Shown in pieces: positions 12,375 through 23,223 of a stretch of DNA of 64,000 nt (the first letter of the stretch is position 1; each line of letters begins with the position of its first letter). Source of the DNA: Actinernus sp. WN-2022 (taxonomy: Eukaryota > Cnidaria > Anthozoa > Actiniaria > Actinernidae). A model generated the notes under the pieces. It was given only the letters and a program-made list of their open reading frames with translations, ran no database searches and was not told the origin of the DNA. The stretch covers positions 39,144,802 to 39,208,801 of the forward strand of contig JAOWCC010000064.1 of assembly GCA_030867875.1 (NCBI GenBank). Reading direction: 5' to 3'. The position numbers and the translations under genes are program-made.

Positions 12375-12547
12375 CAATTGCGGACATGAGTTGTTGGGAC
12401 ACTCCAGAAAAAAACGCATTTTTCAGCCGTGCGGTCTTTTTCCTCCTCCTCTCCTCCCTCAATGTTGGGACTCAACAGGCCCAATCGTTCTTCACAACAT
12501 TGGGGAAGGAAGAGGCGAAAGTGTCTCAACACTCGTGTCCGCAATTG
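12375..12547. repeat. J module 1 (double-ended terminal module)
   Basis: 173 bp with about 29-bp imperfect inverted ends (CAATTGCGGACATGAG outward left, CTCGTGTCCGCAATTG right) and an inner imperfect inverted repeat around CAATGTTG/CAACATTG. TA precedes it (target duplication) and TA follows it. It contains both transposon ends, so alone it resembles a MITE. Confidence 0.9.
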
Positions 12548-12909
12548 TATTTAATTGGAATGAGTGGTATGCTGAGTAAGCACATTTTCTGAAATAACGG
12601 GGTTGAAGCCGTTGCGTTCGGTTAAAAACGATAAAATAAATCTTTCGATGAGATATAACATGTTTTTTATGAAGCTGTAATGAATAGGTCCAGTTATACA
12701 AAAAATAAAATAAATCAAGTTTTACCTGCGATACAAGGCTCAGGGGAATTGATATTGAAAAATAAATAACAAGCTTTTAAGAAGAGCGGGAAATTTTAAA
12801 CTTCCACATAATATGTCGCGACACGGGTTGTACATTTCATTTGAGCCGTCTGAGACCCAACACTCCTTCGAATGTTCAAGCATTGATCGCTTATTAGACT
12901 GTGTATATA

Positions 12910-14303
12910 ATGGAGGAAGAAATAGGTGATTTGAATGGCGAAGCTCGAGTAGTTGGTAGGGAGGCGGACGAGGTTGATGTTGAACGCCGACGAGATGACG
13001 CCACATTAACGCGAAGAGAGGTGAGGTCCGTTTATCTCATCACCTACAGCCACGCTAATCTTGACTTGGTTCCGACGCGGGAAGATTTTTCAAGAATAGT
13101 CTTAGACAGTTTTGAGAACTCTGACAGAGCTTCACGCTCTCGTGTAATTCAGTGGGTTTGTAGTCAAGAACAGCATACCAATGGGGGAGTTCACTACCAC
13201 ATGGCAGTGAATCGAAGTTAAATTGTCGGCGTCGTTGGCTGAAAGTAAGAAAGCACCTTGACCAGAACCATAACGTTAAGGTTAATTTTAGCAGTCGTCA
13301 CGTCAATTATTACTCAGCCTGGCATTACACTACTAAGGAAGACTCCAGTTATGTCCAATCCGAGAATCATACCGATCTTGCTAATGCAGAGGAGCCCGCC
13401 ACAGCCCAAGCAAGTACCGCTCGCTCTCGTACTGGGAGAAAGCGCAGCCGTAAAACCCGCTTAACAGTATTTGATGTCTCCCAAATAGCCGTGGAAAAGG
13501 GTATAAAAACTCGATTGCAGCTTGTAGCCCTTGCTAGCCGACAAAAAAAGGAAGGGAAAACCGATTTGGCTGAATTCATTGCAAACAGTGGAAGCAAAGC
13601 AGTCGCTGAAGCACTTAGCGTAGGATGGGAAATGGAGGAGGCCGAATCGCAACTAGAAAGAAGTAGATTGACCAGAATTGAAATCTTATACAAGCACCAA
13701 GGCGGAGAATGTGTTCAAGGATGTGATGGGCGATGGCTTACGATGGCTGAAGATGTTCTAAGTCGCAACGGAATTGCTAAGACTGACTTCGCTGAAGCCA
13801 TCCGTACGGTTCTGCAAAAAGGGCGAGGAAAATATCGCAACATTTTCATTAAGGGCCCTGCTAATTGCGGAAAAACATTCATTTTGAATCCATTGAACAA
13901 GGTGTACACAACCTTTACCAACCCTGCGACTACGACCTTTGCCTGGGTGGGAGCAGAATCGGCGGAAGCCGTATTCTTAAATGATTTTCGCTGGTCGAGA
14001 CAAATCATACCCTGGCATGATTTCCTCCTCCTTTTGGAAGGACAAGTAGTCCATTTGCCAGCACCAAAGACTCATTACATGCGTGACATTGCCTTCACGA
14101 AGGACACACCCATTTTTTGTACCGGCAAAGAAGAGCTGTCCCTCGTTCGCGGCGGTGTTTTGGACGAGACGGAAACAGAGATGATGCGCGTTCGCTGGAG
14201 AGTGTTTTCCTTTCACTCTCAAATACCTGAGGGGGAGCAGCTTGCAGTACCATCCTGCTCTCGGTGCTTTGCCGAACTTGTCTTCTGCCAAGCCGTAGCG
14301 TGA
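12910..14303 (+). pseudogene. CRESS-type replication initiator Rep (HUH + SF3 helicase), frameshifted, unit 1
   Basis: The first frame starts at ATG 12910 and runs 103 codons to TAA at 13219-13221. It holds HUH motif I (LITYSHA, residues 43-49) and motif II (GGVHYHMAV, His95 and His97). The reading continues in the next frame down (-1) without a stop to TGA at 14301-14303. That frame holds the catalytic-tyrosine motif III (YYSAWHYTTKED, Tyr codon 13326-13328), then an SF3 helicase with Walker A GPANCGKT (13854-13877), Walker B VFLNDFRW (13971-13994), motif C PIFCTGKEE (14109-14135) and arginine-finger-like MMRVRW. HUH plus SF3 is the plan of rolling-circle initiators of CRESS-DNA viruses and parvoviruses. 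The break lies between motifs II and III and is shared by all four copies. It is either an inactivating indel or a site of -1 frameshifting. An apparent start at GTG 13491 is not credible because it would drop motif III. Confidence 0.85.
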
Positions 14304-14321
14304 TATATAGTTGGTGTGAGA

Positions 14322-14718
14322 TGACAACGGTTCACCACACGGTTCACCAATCTATTCGATAATGCTGACCAAAGTCACGGGAAATTCTCTCTTAAACCAA
14401 TTTACATCGCTAACAGATCCGGTATATTTTGCATTTCTGTATTATTAATGCCTCTAGCGATCATTTTCGCGTACTGTGACGCGTTTCACATGGTGAACCG
14501 TAGTTTGAAAGAAAAGTTAAGTAGTTTTTTTTATTGCAACGGTTCACCATGCGAATCGTGTTGCAGTGCGCGACTATTTTCGCTAGAGTCATTAATAATA
14601 CAGAAATGTAAAATATACCGGATCTGTTAGCGATGTAAATTGGTTTAAGAGAGAATTTCCCATGACTTTGGTCAGCATTATCGAATAGATTGGTGAACCG
14701 TGTGGAGAACCGTTGTCA
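14322..14718. repeat. Large palindrome with six iteron-like boxes, unit 1 (candidate Rep origin)
   Basis: A 397-bp imperfect inverted repeat with arms of about 180 bp and a loop of about 37 nt at 14502-14538. CGGTTCACC occurs at 14328-14336, 14340-14348 and 14540-14548. Its complement GGTGAACCG occurs at 14492-14500 and 14692-14700, and a one-mismatch form at 14704-14712. The boxes are symmetric: two at each foot, one each side of the loop. It begins 18 bp after the Rep stop. Rep proteins bind such iterons next to their origin, so an origin is a reasonable inference; a nested foldback MITE is the alternative, though no target duplication is visible. Confidence 0.8.
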
Positions 14719-15105
14719 CGTGACAGAAGGCCTAAATTCAACCTTACTGGGGGAGATAGATGTAACCTGTTCTTTTAGTAAACCATTTTTTCTCTCCTTC
14801 CAAGCCTTAATTAAGTCAGGGTAAGTCTCTGCTGGGAACAGTTTGACAGGATTTCTTTACAGTAATCGTTTGTTTAAGTTCACATTAATTTCAAAATGAA
14901 TCAGTGAATTAAAGAGACAGACTTTATTCATAACAACTTATACGTACAAGATTTGATGTAAGATTTCAATTATGTCTCATTTTAAATACAATCGTCACTG
15001 AACTAGCGAGTCATTATCGATTTTTGAAGAACATAAAGCACTATTGTGATGTTTTTTCTTCCGTGACATTAACAAAACTGCCGATTTGACAACCGTATTG
15101 CACAT
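14719..15105. other. Non-coding spacer between palindrome and transposase, unit 1
   Basis: About 390 bp without coding signal. TTTATT near 14930 reads AATAAA on the minus strand, about 175 bp past the transposase stop, and could be its polyadenylation signal. The same spacer is present in each unit. Confidence 0.4.
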
Positions 15106-16191
15106 TTAGTATTTTATACGGCCCCCTTTTTTCTCGATGACTTGTGAAATCCTTTTACTCATCGAGGCTATTAAATTGTCGATTGTTTGAATAGGTACGG
15201 CACGAATAGTGTTGATAACCCGGCATTGGAATTCTTTATACGATTCCTTCGTTATTTTTTGTAATATTGCATTTCTCTTCAAATTCTTACCAACAATATG
15301 GAAGAGATTTTCAATGGGATTAAGATCAGGGCTTCGCGGAGGTATTTTCATCAATGTGGAATTGATACGCGCCATGACTGCCCTGGCCAGGGCTGAATTT
15401 TGTGAGGGATCTCCATCTTGAAGCCATAATCGGCTATCTCCCTTGTTCGCAGCTCGAAACATTTTTGGAAAATGTTCCTCGATGAAGGAAGCAAAGTAGG
15501 CGCCACACATGCGTTCATACGGTTCGCACGCAATCACACCTCTGTTGTACGATATAGCGACGATAAGTTTTACCAGTTTGCCACCTGTCCCCGTTTTACT
15601 TCCTTTCGCTACACAGCCAATCTTCAGGCCTTCGTTTTTCTTTCTCCAAATGCGTGCTCTTGGGGCTCTAGCCTGGTCTAAAGGATTACTCTTGTATGCG
15701 AAACTAGTACCATCCAGGTAAAACGCCATATCTCTTGTCCAAATTTTTGAGCTGTAATTTTTTTGCATAGTCTTTGCAAATTTTACCCTATTCCGCAGAT
15801 CATTCTTTGTCATCAGGCCTTTCTTCCTGGATTGAAGATAAAAGTAGCCCTGGCGATTTAAGAAACGACGCACGGTTCTGTTGGAAACGTTTTCATGACT
15901 AATCCCTGCTTCATGCATATGTCTGTTACATGAAAAGTTTCCTTCTGTCTCTCTCAGTGTTTGTAAAGCTCTCTTTAATCTTCTTTGCTGGCGTTCACTT
16001 AACTTTACTCCTCTATTCGTCGGTGTTTTGGGAGATTTCTTCTTCGGCAAAACCTCATTTCGTATTCTACTCACACTTGCTCGCGATATGTTGCACATTT
16101 TCGCTACTTTACGAATGGACAGCCCTTGAACACGGCATAAATAATACACGCGACCCCGTGTCACACTGCCGATAGCAGACTTGAAAACCAT
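15106..16191 (-). CDS. Tc1-like DD34E transposase, unit 1
   Basis: An intact 361-residue frame, the usual size for Tc1-family transposases. Residues about 11-46 form a first helix-turn-helix (GLSIRKVAKMCNISRASVSR) and about 64-115 a second, the paired-type DNA-binding region of Tc1 proteins. The catalytic domain has Asp160 (FYLDGTSF), Asp259 (LQDGDPSQNS) and Glu294 (SPDLNPIEN), with 34 residues between the last two, i.e. DD34E. The family cuts at terminal inverted repeats and inserts at TA, which fits the TA duplication around the array. It is convergent to Rep, separated from it by the palindrome and spacer. With all catalytic residues present it may be active. Units 2 and 4 carry intact copies; unit 3 is broken. 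Confidence 0.93.
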   Translation of the reverse strand: MVFKSAIGSVTRGRVYYLCRVQGLSIRKVAKMCNISRASVSRIRNEVLPKKKSPKTPTNRGVKLSERQQRRLKRALQTLRETEGNFSCNRHMHEAGISHENVSNRTVRRFLNRQGYFYLQSRKKGLMTKNDLRNRVKFAKTMQKNYSSKIWTRDMAFYLDGTSFAYKSNPLDQARAPRARIWRKKNEGLKIGCVAKGSKTGTGGKLVKLIVAISYNRGVIACEPYERMCGAYFASFIEEHFPKMFRAANKGDSRLWLQDGDPSQNSALARAVMARINSTLMKIPPRSPDLNPIENLFHIVGKNLKRNAILQKITKESYKEFQCRVINTIRAVPIQTIDNLIASMSKRISQVIEKKGGRIKY

Positions 16192-16433
16192 TATTTGTCC
16201 CCAGTGTCGAGTAAGTTTTTTTTCTCAATACAAAATGTATATTTCTAAAATAATACAGTCTTTTAGCTACGTATAGGATATTTATACGACTGTAAAACTG
16301 CAAATAGGGAGGTTTCGCAGGGGTCATTCACTAGTACGTAGCGTTTACGTGAACTGTTATCGCTGATATTCACGTCATGACTGCTAACATTAATAGCTTG
16401 TCAATCAACACCCGCACCAGTTGATAGCATAGA
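16192..16433. other. Spacer upstream of transposase, before J module 2
   Basis: Short AT-rich stretch that must contain the transposase promoter. It ends GCATAGA directly before J, so the inner J boundary has GA and not TA on its left side. Confidence 0.4.
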
Positions 16434-16606
16434 CAATTGCGGACATGAGTTGTTGGGACACTCCAGAAAAAAACGCATTTTTCAGCCGTGCGGTCTTTTT
16501 CCTCCTCCTCTCCTCCCTCAATGTTGGGACTCAACAGGCCCAATCGTTCTTCACAACATTGGGGAAGGAAGAGGCGAAAGTGTCTCAACACTCGTGTCCG
16601 CAATTG
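16434..16606. repeat. J module 2
   Basis: Same 173-bp double-ended module as J1, here inside the array with GA to its left and TA to its right. Confidence 0.9.
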
Positions 16607-16968
16607 TATTTAATTGGAATGAGTGGTATGCTGAGTAAGCACATTTTCTGAAATAACGGGGTTGAAGCCGTTGCGTTCGGTTAAAAACGATAAAATAAAT
16701 CTTTCGATGAGATATAACATGTTTTTTATGAAGCTGTAATGAATAGGTCCAGTTATACAAAAAATAAAATAAATCAAGTTTTACCTGCGATACAAGGCTC
16801 AGGGGAATTGATATTGAAAAATAAATAACAAGCTTTTAAGAAGAGCGGGAAATTTTAAACTTCCACATAATATGTCGCGACACGGGTTGTACATTTCATT
16901 TGAGCCGTCTGAGACCCAACACTCCTTCGAATGTTCAAGCATTGATCGCTTATTAGACTGTGTATATA

Positions 16969-18362
16969 ATGGAGGAAGAAATAGGTGATTTGAATGGCGA
17001 AGTTCGAGTAGTTGGTAGGGAGGCGGACGAGGTTGATGTTGAACGCCGACGAGATGACGCCACATTAACGCGAAGAGAGGTGAGGTCCGTTTATCTCATC
17101 ACCTACAGCCACGCTAATCTTGACTTGGTTCCGACGCGGGAAGATTTTTCAAGAATAGTCTTAGACAGTTTTGAGAACTCTGACAGAGCTTCACGCTCTC
17201 GTGTAATTCAGTGGGTTTGTAGTCAAGAACAGCATACCAATGGGGGAGTTCACTACCACATGGCAGTGAATCGAAGTTAAATTGTCGGCGTCGTTGGCTG
17301 AAAGTAAGAAAGCACCTTGACCAGAACCATAACGTTAAGGTTAATTTTAGCAGTCGTCACGTCAATTATTACTCAGCCTGGCATTACACTACTAAGGAAG
17401 ACTCCAGTTATGTCCAATCCGAGAATCATACCGATCTTGCTAATGCAGAGGAGCCCGCCACAGCCCAAGCAAGTACCGCTCGCTCTCGTACTGGGAGAAA
17501 GCGCAGCCGTAAAACCCGCTTAACAGTATTTGATGTCTCCCAAATAGCCGTGGAAAAGGGTATAAAAACTCGATTGCAGCTTGTAGCCCTTGCTAGCCGA
17601 CAAAAAAAGGAAGGGAAAACCGATTTGGCTGAATTCATTGCAAACAGTGGAAGCAAAGCAGTCGCTGAAGCACTTAGCGTAGGATGGGAAATGGAGGAGG
17701 CCGAATCGCAACTAGAAAGAAGTAGATTGACCAGAATTGAAATCTTATACAAGCACCAAGGCGGAGAATGTGTTCAAGGATGTGATGGGCGATGGCTTAC
17801 GATGGCTGAAGATGTTCTAAGTCGCAACGGAATTGCTAAGACTGACTTCGCTGAAGCCATCCGTACGGTTCTGCAAAAAGGGCGAGGAAAATATCGCAAC
17901 ATTTTCATTAAGGGCCCTGCTAATTGCGGAAAAACATTCATTTTGAATCCATTGAACAAGGTGTACACAACCTTTACCAACCCTGCGACTACGACCTTTG
18001 CCTGGGTGGGAGCAGAATCGGCGGAAGCCGTATTCTTAAATGATTTTCGCTGGTCGAGACAAATCATACCCTGGCATGATTTCCTCCTCCTTTTGGAAGG
18101 ACAAGTAGTCCATTTGCCAGCACCAAAGACTCATTACATGCGTGACATTGCCTTCACGAAGGACACACCCATTTTTTGTACCGGCAAAGAAGAGCTGTCC
18201 CTCGTTCGCGGCGGTGTTTTGGACGAGACGGAAACAGAGATGATGCGCGTTCGCTGGAGAGTGTTTTCCTTTCACTCTCAAATACCTGAGGGGGAGCAGC
18301 TTGCAGTACCATCCTGCTCTCGGTGCTTTGCCGAACTTGTCTTCTGCCAAGCCGTAGCGTGA
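16969..18362 (+). pseudogene. CRESS-type Rep (HUH + SF3), frameshifted, unit 2
   Basis: Same two-frame structure as unit 1, with the frame break at the same base (first-frame stop at 17278-17280). It differs from unit 1 by Val for Ala at residue 12 (GEVRVV), shared with unit 3. HUH, Tyr motif, Walker A and B are all unchanged. Confidence 0.85.
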
Positions 18363-18380
18363 TATATAGTTGGTGTGAGA

Positions 18381-18777
18381 TGACAACGGTTCACCACACG
18401 GTTCACCAATCTATTCGATAATGCTGACCAAAGTCACGGGAAATTCTCTCTTAAACCAATTTACATCGCTAACAGATCCGGTATATTTTGCATTTCTGTA
18501 TTATTAATGCCTCTAGCGATCATTTTCGCGTACTGTGACGCGTTTCACATGGTGAACCGTAGTTTGAAAGAAAAGTTAAGTAGTTTTTTTTATTGCAACG
18601 GTTCACCATGCGAATCGTGTTGCAGTGCGCGACTATTTTCGCTAGAGTCATTAATAATACAGAAATGTAAAATATACCGGATCTGTTAGCGATGTAAATT
18701 GGTTTAAGAGAGAATTTCCCATGACTTTGGTCAGCATTATCGAATAGATTGGTGAACCGTGTGGAGAACCGTTGTCA
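18381..18777. repeat. Iteron-bearing palindrome, unit 2
   Basis: Copy of the 397-bp palindrome of unit 1, with all six CGGTTCACC-type boxes kept. Confidence 0.8.
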
Positions 18778-19164
18778 CGTGACAGAAGGCCTAAATTCAA
18801 CCTTACTGGGGGAGATAGATGTAACCTGTTCTTTTAGTAAACCATTTTTTCTCTCCTTCCAAGCCTTAATTAAGTCAGGGTAAGTCTCTGCTGGGAACAG
18901 TTTGACAGGATTTCTTTACAGTAATCGTTTGTTTAAGTTCACATTAATTTCAAAATGAATCAGTGAATTAAAGAGACAGACTTTATTCATAACAACTTAT
19001 ACGTACAAGATTTGATGTAAGATTTCAATTATGTCTCATTTTAAATACAATCGTCACTGAACTAGCGAGTCATTATCGATTTTTGAAGAACATAAAGCAC
19101 TATTGTGATGTTTTTTCTTCCGTGACATTAACAAAACTGCCGATTTGACAACCGTATTGCACAT

Positions 19165-20250
19165 TTAGTATTTTATACGGCCCCCTTTTTTCTCGATGAC
19201 TTGTGAAATCCTTTTACTCATCGAGGCTATTAAATTGTCGATTGTTTGAATAGGTACGGCACGAATAGTGTTGATAACCCGGCATTGGAATTCTTTATAC
19301 GATTCCTTCGTTATTTTTTGTAATATTGCATTTCTCTTCAAATTCTTACCAACAATATGGAAGAGATTTTCAATGGGATTAAGATCAGGGCTTCGCGGAG
19401 GTATTTTCATCAATGTGGAATTGATACGCGCCATGACTGCCCTGGCCAGGGCTGAATTTTGTGAGGGATCTCCATCTTGAAGCCATAATCGGCTATCTCC
19501 CTTGTTCGCAGCTCGAAACATTTTTGGAAAATGTTCCTCGATGAAGGAAGCAAAGTAGGCGCCACACATGCGTTCATACGGTTCGCACGCAATCACACCT
19601 CTGTTGTACGATATAGCGACGATAAGTTTTACCAGTTTGCCACCTGTCCCCGTTTTACTTCCTTTCGCTACACAGCCAATCTTCAGGCCTTCGTTTTTCT
19701 TTCTCCAAATGCGTGCTCTTGGGGCTCTAGCCTGGTCTAAAGGATTACTCTTGTATGCGAAACTAGTACCATCCAGGTAAAACGCCATATCTCTTGTCCA
19801 AATTTTTGAGCTGTAATTTTTTTGCATAGTCTTTGCAAATTTTACCCTATTCCGCAGATCATTCTTTGTCATCAGGCCTTTCTTCCTGGATTGAAGATAA
19901 AAGTAGCCCTGGCGATTTAAGAAACGACGCACGGTTCTGTTGGAAACGTTTTCATGACTAATCCCTGCTTCATGCATATGTCTGTTACATGAAAAGTTTC
20001 CTTCTGTCTCTCTCAGTGTTTGTAAAGCTCTCTTTAATCTTCTTTGCTGGCGTTCACTTAACTTTACTCCTCTATTCGTCGGTGTTTTGGGAGATTTCTT
20101 CTTCGGCAAAACCTCATTTCGTATTCTACTCACACTTGCTCGCGATATGTTGCACATTTTCGCTACTTTACGAATGGACAGCCCTTGAACACGGCATAAA
20201 TAATACACGCGACCCCGTGTCACACTGCCGATAGCAGACTTGAAAACCAT
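19165..20250 (-). CDS. Tc1-like DD34E transposase, unit 2
   Basis: Intact 361-residue copy, the same protein as unit 1, with the DD34E triad and both helix-turn-helix regions. Confidence 0.93.
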   Translation of the reverse strand: MVFKSAIGSVTRGRVYYLCRVQGLSIRKVAKMCNISRASVSRIRNEVLPKKKSPKTPTNRGVKLSERQQRRLKRALQTLRETEGNFSCNRHMHEAGISHENVSNRTVRRFLNRQGYFYLQSRKKGLMTKNDLRNRVKFAKTMQKNYSSKIWTRDMAFYLDGTSFAYKSNPLDQARAPRARIWRKKNEGLKIGCVAKGSKTGTGGKLVKLIVAISYNRGVIACEPYERMCGAYFASFIEEHFPKMFRAANKGDSRLWLQDGDPSQNSALARAVMARINSTLMKIPPRSPDLNPIENLFHIVGKNLKRNAILQKITKESYKEFQCRVINTIRAVPIQTIDNLIASMSKRISQVIEKKGGRIKY

Positions 20251-20492
20251 TATTTGTCCCCAGTGTCGAGTAAGTTTTTTTTCTCAATACAAAATGTATA
20301 TTTCTAAAATAATACAGTCTTTTAGCTACGTATAGGATATTTATACGACTGTAAAACTGCAAATAGGGAGGTTTCGCAGGGGTCATTCACTAGTACGTAG
20401 CGTTTACGTGAACTGTTATCGCTGATATTCACGTCATGACTGCTAACATTAATAGCTTGTCAATCAACACCCGCACCAGTTGATAGCATAGA

Positions 20493-20665
20493 CAATTGCG
20501 GACATGAGTTGTTGGGACACTCCAGAAAAAAACGCATTTTTCAGCCGTGCGGTCTTTTTCCTCCTCCTCTCCTCCCTCAATGTTGGGACTCAACAGGCCC
20601 AATCGTTCTTCACAACATTGGGGAAGGAAGAGGCGAAAGTGTCTCAACACTCGTGTCCGCAATTG
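20493..20665. repeat. J module 3
   Basis: Internal copy of the 173-bp double-ended module, 4059 bp after J2. Confidence 0.9.
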
Positions 20666-21027
20666 TATTTAATTGGAATGAGTGGTATGCTGAGTAAGCA
20701 CATTTTCTGAAATAACGGGGTTGAAGCCGTTGCGTTCGGTTAAAAACGATAAAATAAATCTTTCGATGAGATATAACATGTTTTTTATGAAGCTGTAATG
20801 AATAGGTCCAGTTATACAAAAAATAAAATAAATCAAGTTTTACCTGCGATACAAGGCTCAGGGGAATTGATATTGAAAAATAAATAACAAGCTTTTAAGA
20901 AGAGCGGGAAATTTTAAACTTCCACATAATATGTCGCGACACGGGTTGTACATTTCATTTGAGCCGTCTGAGACCCAACACTCCTTCGAATGTTCAAGCA
21001 TTGATCGCTTATTAGACTGTGTATATA

Positions 21028-22421
21028 ATGGAGGAAGAAATAGGTGATTTGAATGGCGAAGTTCGAGTAGTTGGTAGGGAGGCGGACGAGGTTGATGTTG
21101 AACGCCGACGAGATGACGCCACATTAACGCGAAGAGAGGTGAGGTCCGTTTATCTCATCACCTACAGCCACGCTAATCTTGACTTGGTTCCGACGCGGGA
21201 AGATTTTTCAAGAATAGTCTTAGACAGTTTTGAGAACTCTGACAGAGCTTCACGCTCTCGTGTAATTCAGTGGGTTTGTAGTCAAGAACAGCATACCAAT
21301 GGGGGAGTTCACTACCACATGGCAGTGAATCGAAGTTAAATTGTCGGCGTCGTTGGCTGAAAGTAAGAAAGCACCTTGACCAGAACCATAACGTTAAGGT
21401 TAATTTTAGCAGTCGTCACGTCAATTATTACTCAGCCTGGCATTACACTACTAAGGAAGACTCCAGTTATGTCCAATCCGAGAATCATACCGATCTTGCT
21501 AATGCAGAGGAGCCCGCCACAGCCCAAGCAAGTACCGCTCGCTCTCGTACTGGGAGAAAGCGCAGCCGTAAAACCCGCTTAACAGTATTTGATGTCTCCC
21601 AAATAGCCGTGGAAAAGGGTATAAAAACTCGATTGCAGCTTGTAGCCCTTGCTAGCCGACAAAAAAAGGAAGGGAAAACCGATTTGGCTGAATTCATTGC
21701 AAACAGTGGAAGCAAAGCAGTCGCTGAAGCACTTAGCGTAGGATGGGAAATGGAGGAGGCCGAATCGCAACTAGAAAGAAGTAGATTGACCAGAATTGAA
21801 ATCTTATACAAGCACCAAGGCGGAGAATGTGTTCAAGGATGTGATGGGCGATGGCTTACGATGGCTGAAGATGTTCTAAGTCGCAACGGAATTGCTAAGA
21901 CTGACTTCGCTGAAGCCATCCGTACGGTTCTGCAAAAAGGGCGAGGAAAATATCGCAACATTTTCATTAAGGGCCCTGCTAATTGCGGAAAAACATTCAT
22001 TTTGAATCCATTGAACAAGGTGTACACAACCTTTACCAACCCTGCGACTACGACCTTTGCCTGGGTGGGAGCAGAATCGGCGGAAGCCGTATTCTTAAAT
22101 GATTTTCGCTGGTCGAGACAAATCATACCCTGGCATGATTTCCTCCTCCTTTTGGAAGGACAAGTAGTCCATTTGCCAGCACCAAAGACTCATTACATGC
22201 GTGACATTGCCTTCACGAAGGACACACCCATTTTTTGTACCGGCAAAGAAGAGCTGTCCCTCGTTCGCGGCGGTGTTTTGGACGAGACGGAAACAGAGAT
22301 GATGCGCGTTCGCTGGAGAGTGTTTTCCTTTCACTCTCAAATACCTGAGGGGGAGCAGCTTGCAGTACCATCCTGCTCTCGGTGCTTTGCCGAACTTGTC
22401 TTCTGCCAAGCCGTAGCGTGA
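21028..22421 (+). pseudogene. CRESS-type Rep (HUH + SF3), frameshifted, unit 3
   Basis: Same structure and same frame break as units 1 and 2; Val at residue 12 as in unit 2. Confidence 0.85.
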
Positions 22422-22439
22422 TATATAGTTGGTGTGAGA

Positions 22440-22836
22440 TGACAACGGTTCACCACACGGTTCACCAATCTATTCGATAATGCTGACCAAAGTCACGGGA
22501 AATTCTCTCTTAAACCAATTTACATCGCTAACAGATCCGGTATATTTTGCATTTCTGTATTATTAATGCCTCTAGCGATCATTTTCGCGTACTGTGACGC
22601 GTTTCACATGGTGAACCGTAGTTTGAAAGAAAAGTTAAGTAGTTTTTTTTATTGCAACGGTTCACCATGCGAATCGTGTTGCAGTGCGCGACTATTTTCG
22701 CTAGAGTCATTAATAATACAGAAATGTAAAATATACCGGATCTGTTAGCGATGTAAATTGGTTTAAGAGAGAATTTCCCATGACTTTGGTCAGCATTATC
22801 GAATAGATTGGTGAACCGTGTGGAGAACCGTTGTCA
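22440..22836. repeat. Iteron-bearing palindrome, unit 3
   Basis: Copy of the 397-bp palindrome with six iteron-like boxes. Confidence 0.8.
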
Positions 22837-23223
22837 CGTGACAGAAGGCCTAAATTCAACCTTACTGGGGGAGATAGATGTAACCTGTTCTTTTAGTAAA
22901 CCATTTTTTCTCTCCTTCCAAGCCTTAATTAAGTCAGGGTAAGTCTCTGCTGGGAACAGTTTGACAGGATTTCTTTACAGTAATCGTTTGTTTAAGTTCA
23001 CATTAATTTCAAAATGAATCAGTGAATTAAAGAGACAGACTTTATTCATAACAACTTATACGTACAAGATTTGATGTAAGATTTCAATTATGTCTCATTT
23101 TAAATACAATCGTCACTGAACTAGCGAGTCATTATCGATTTTTGAAGAACATAAAGCACTATTGTGATGTTTTTTCTTCCGTGACATTAACAAAACTGCC
23201 GATTTGACAACCGTATTGCACAT

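Noticed and set aside
13207..13293. A spliceosomal intron explaining the Rep frame change
   Set aside because: Possible GT...AG pairs exist, but removing them would delete most of the stretch that normally lies between HUH motifs II and III, and that stretch is well-formed coding sequence in the second frame.
13491..14303. A separate 270-residue helicase gene beginning at 13491 (and its copies)
   Set aside because: The apparent start is GTG, and the same frame is open upstream through the catalytic-tyrosine motif. It is the C-terminal part of Rep.
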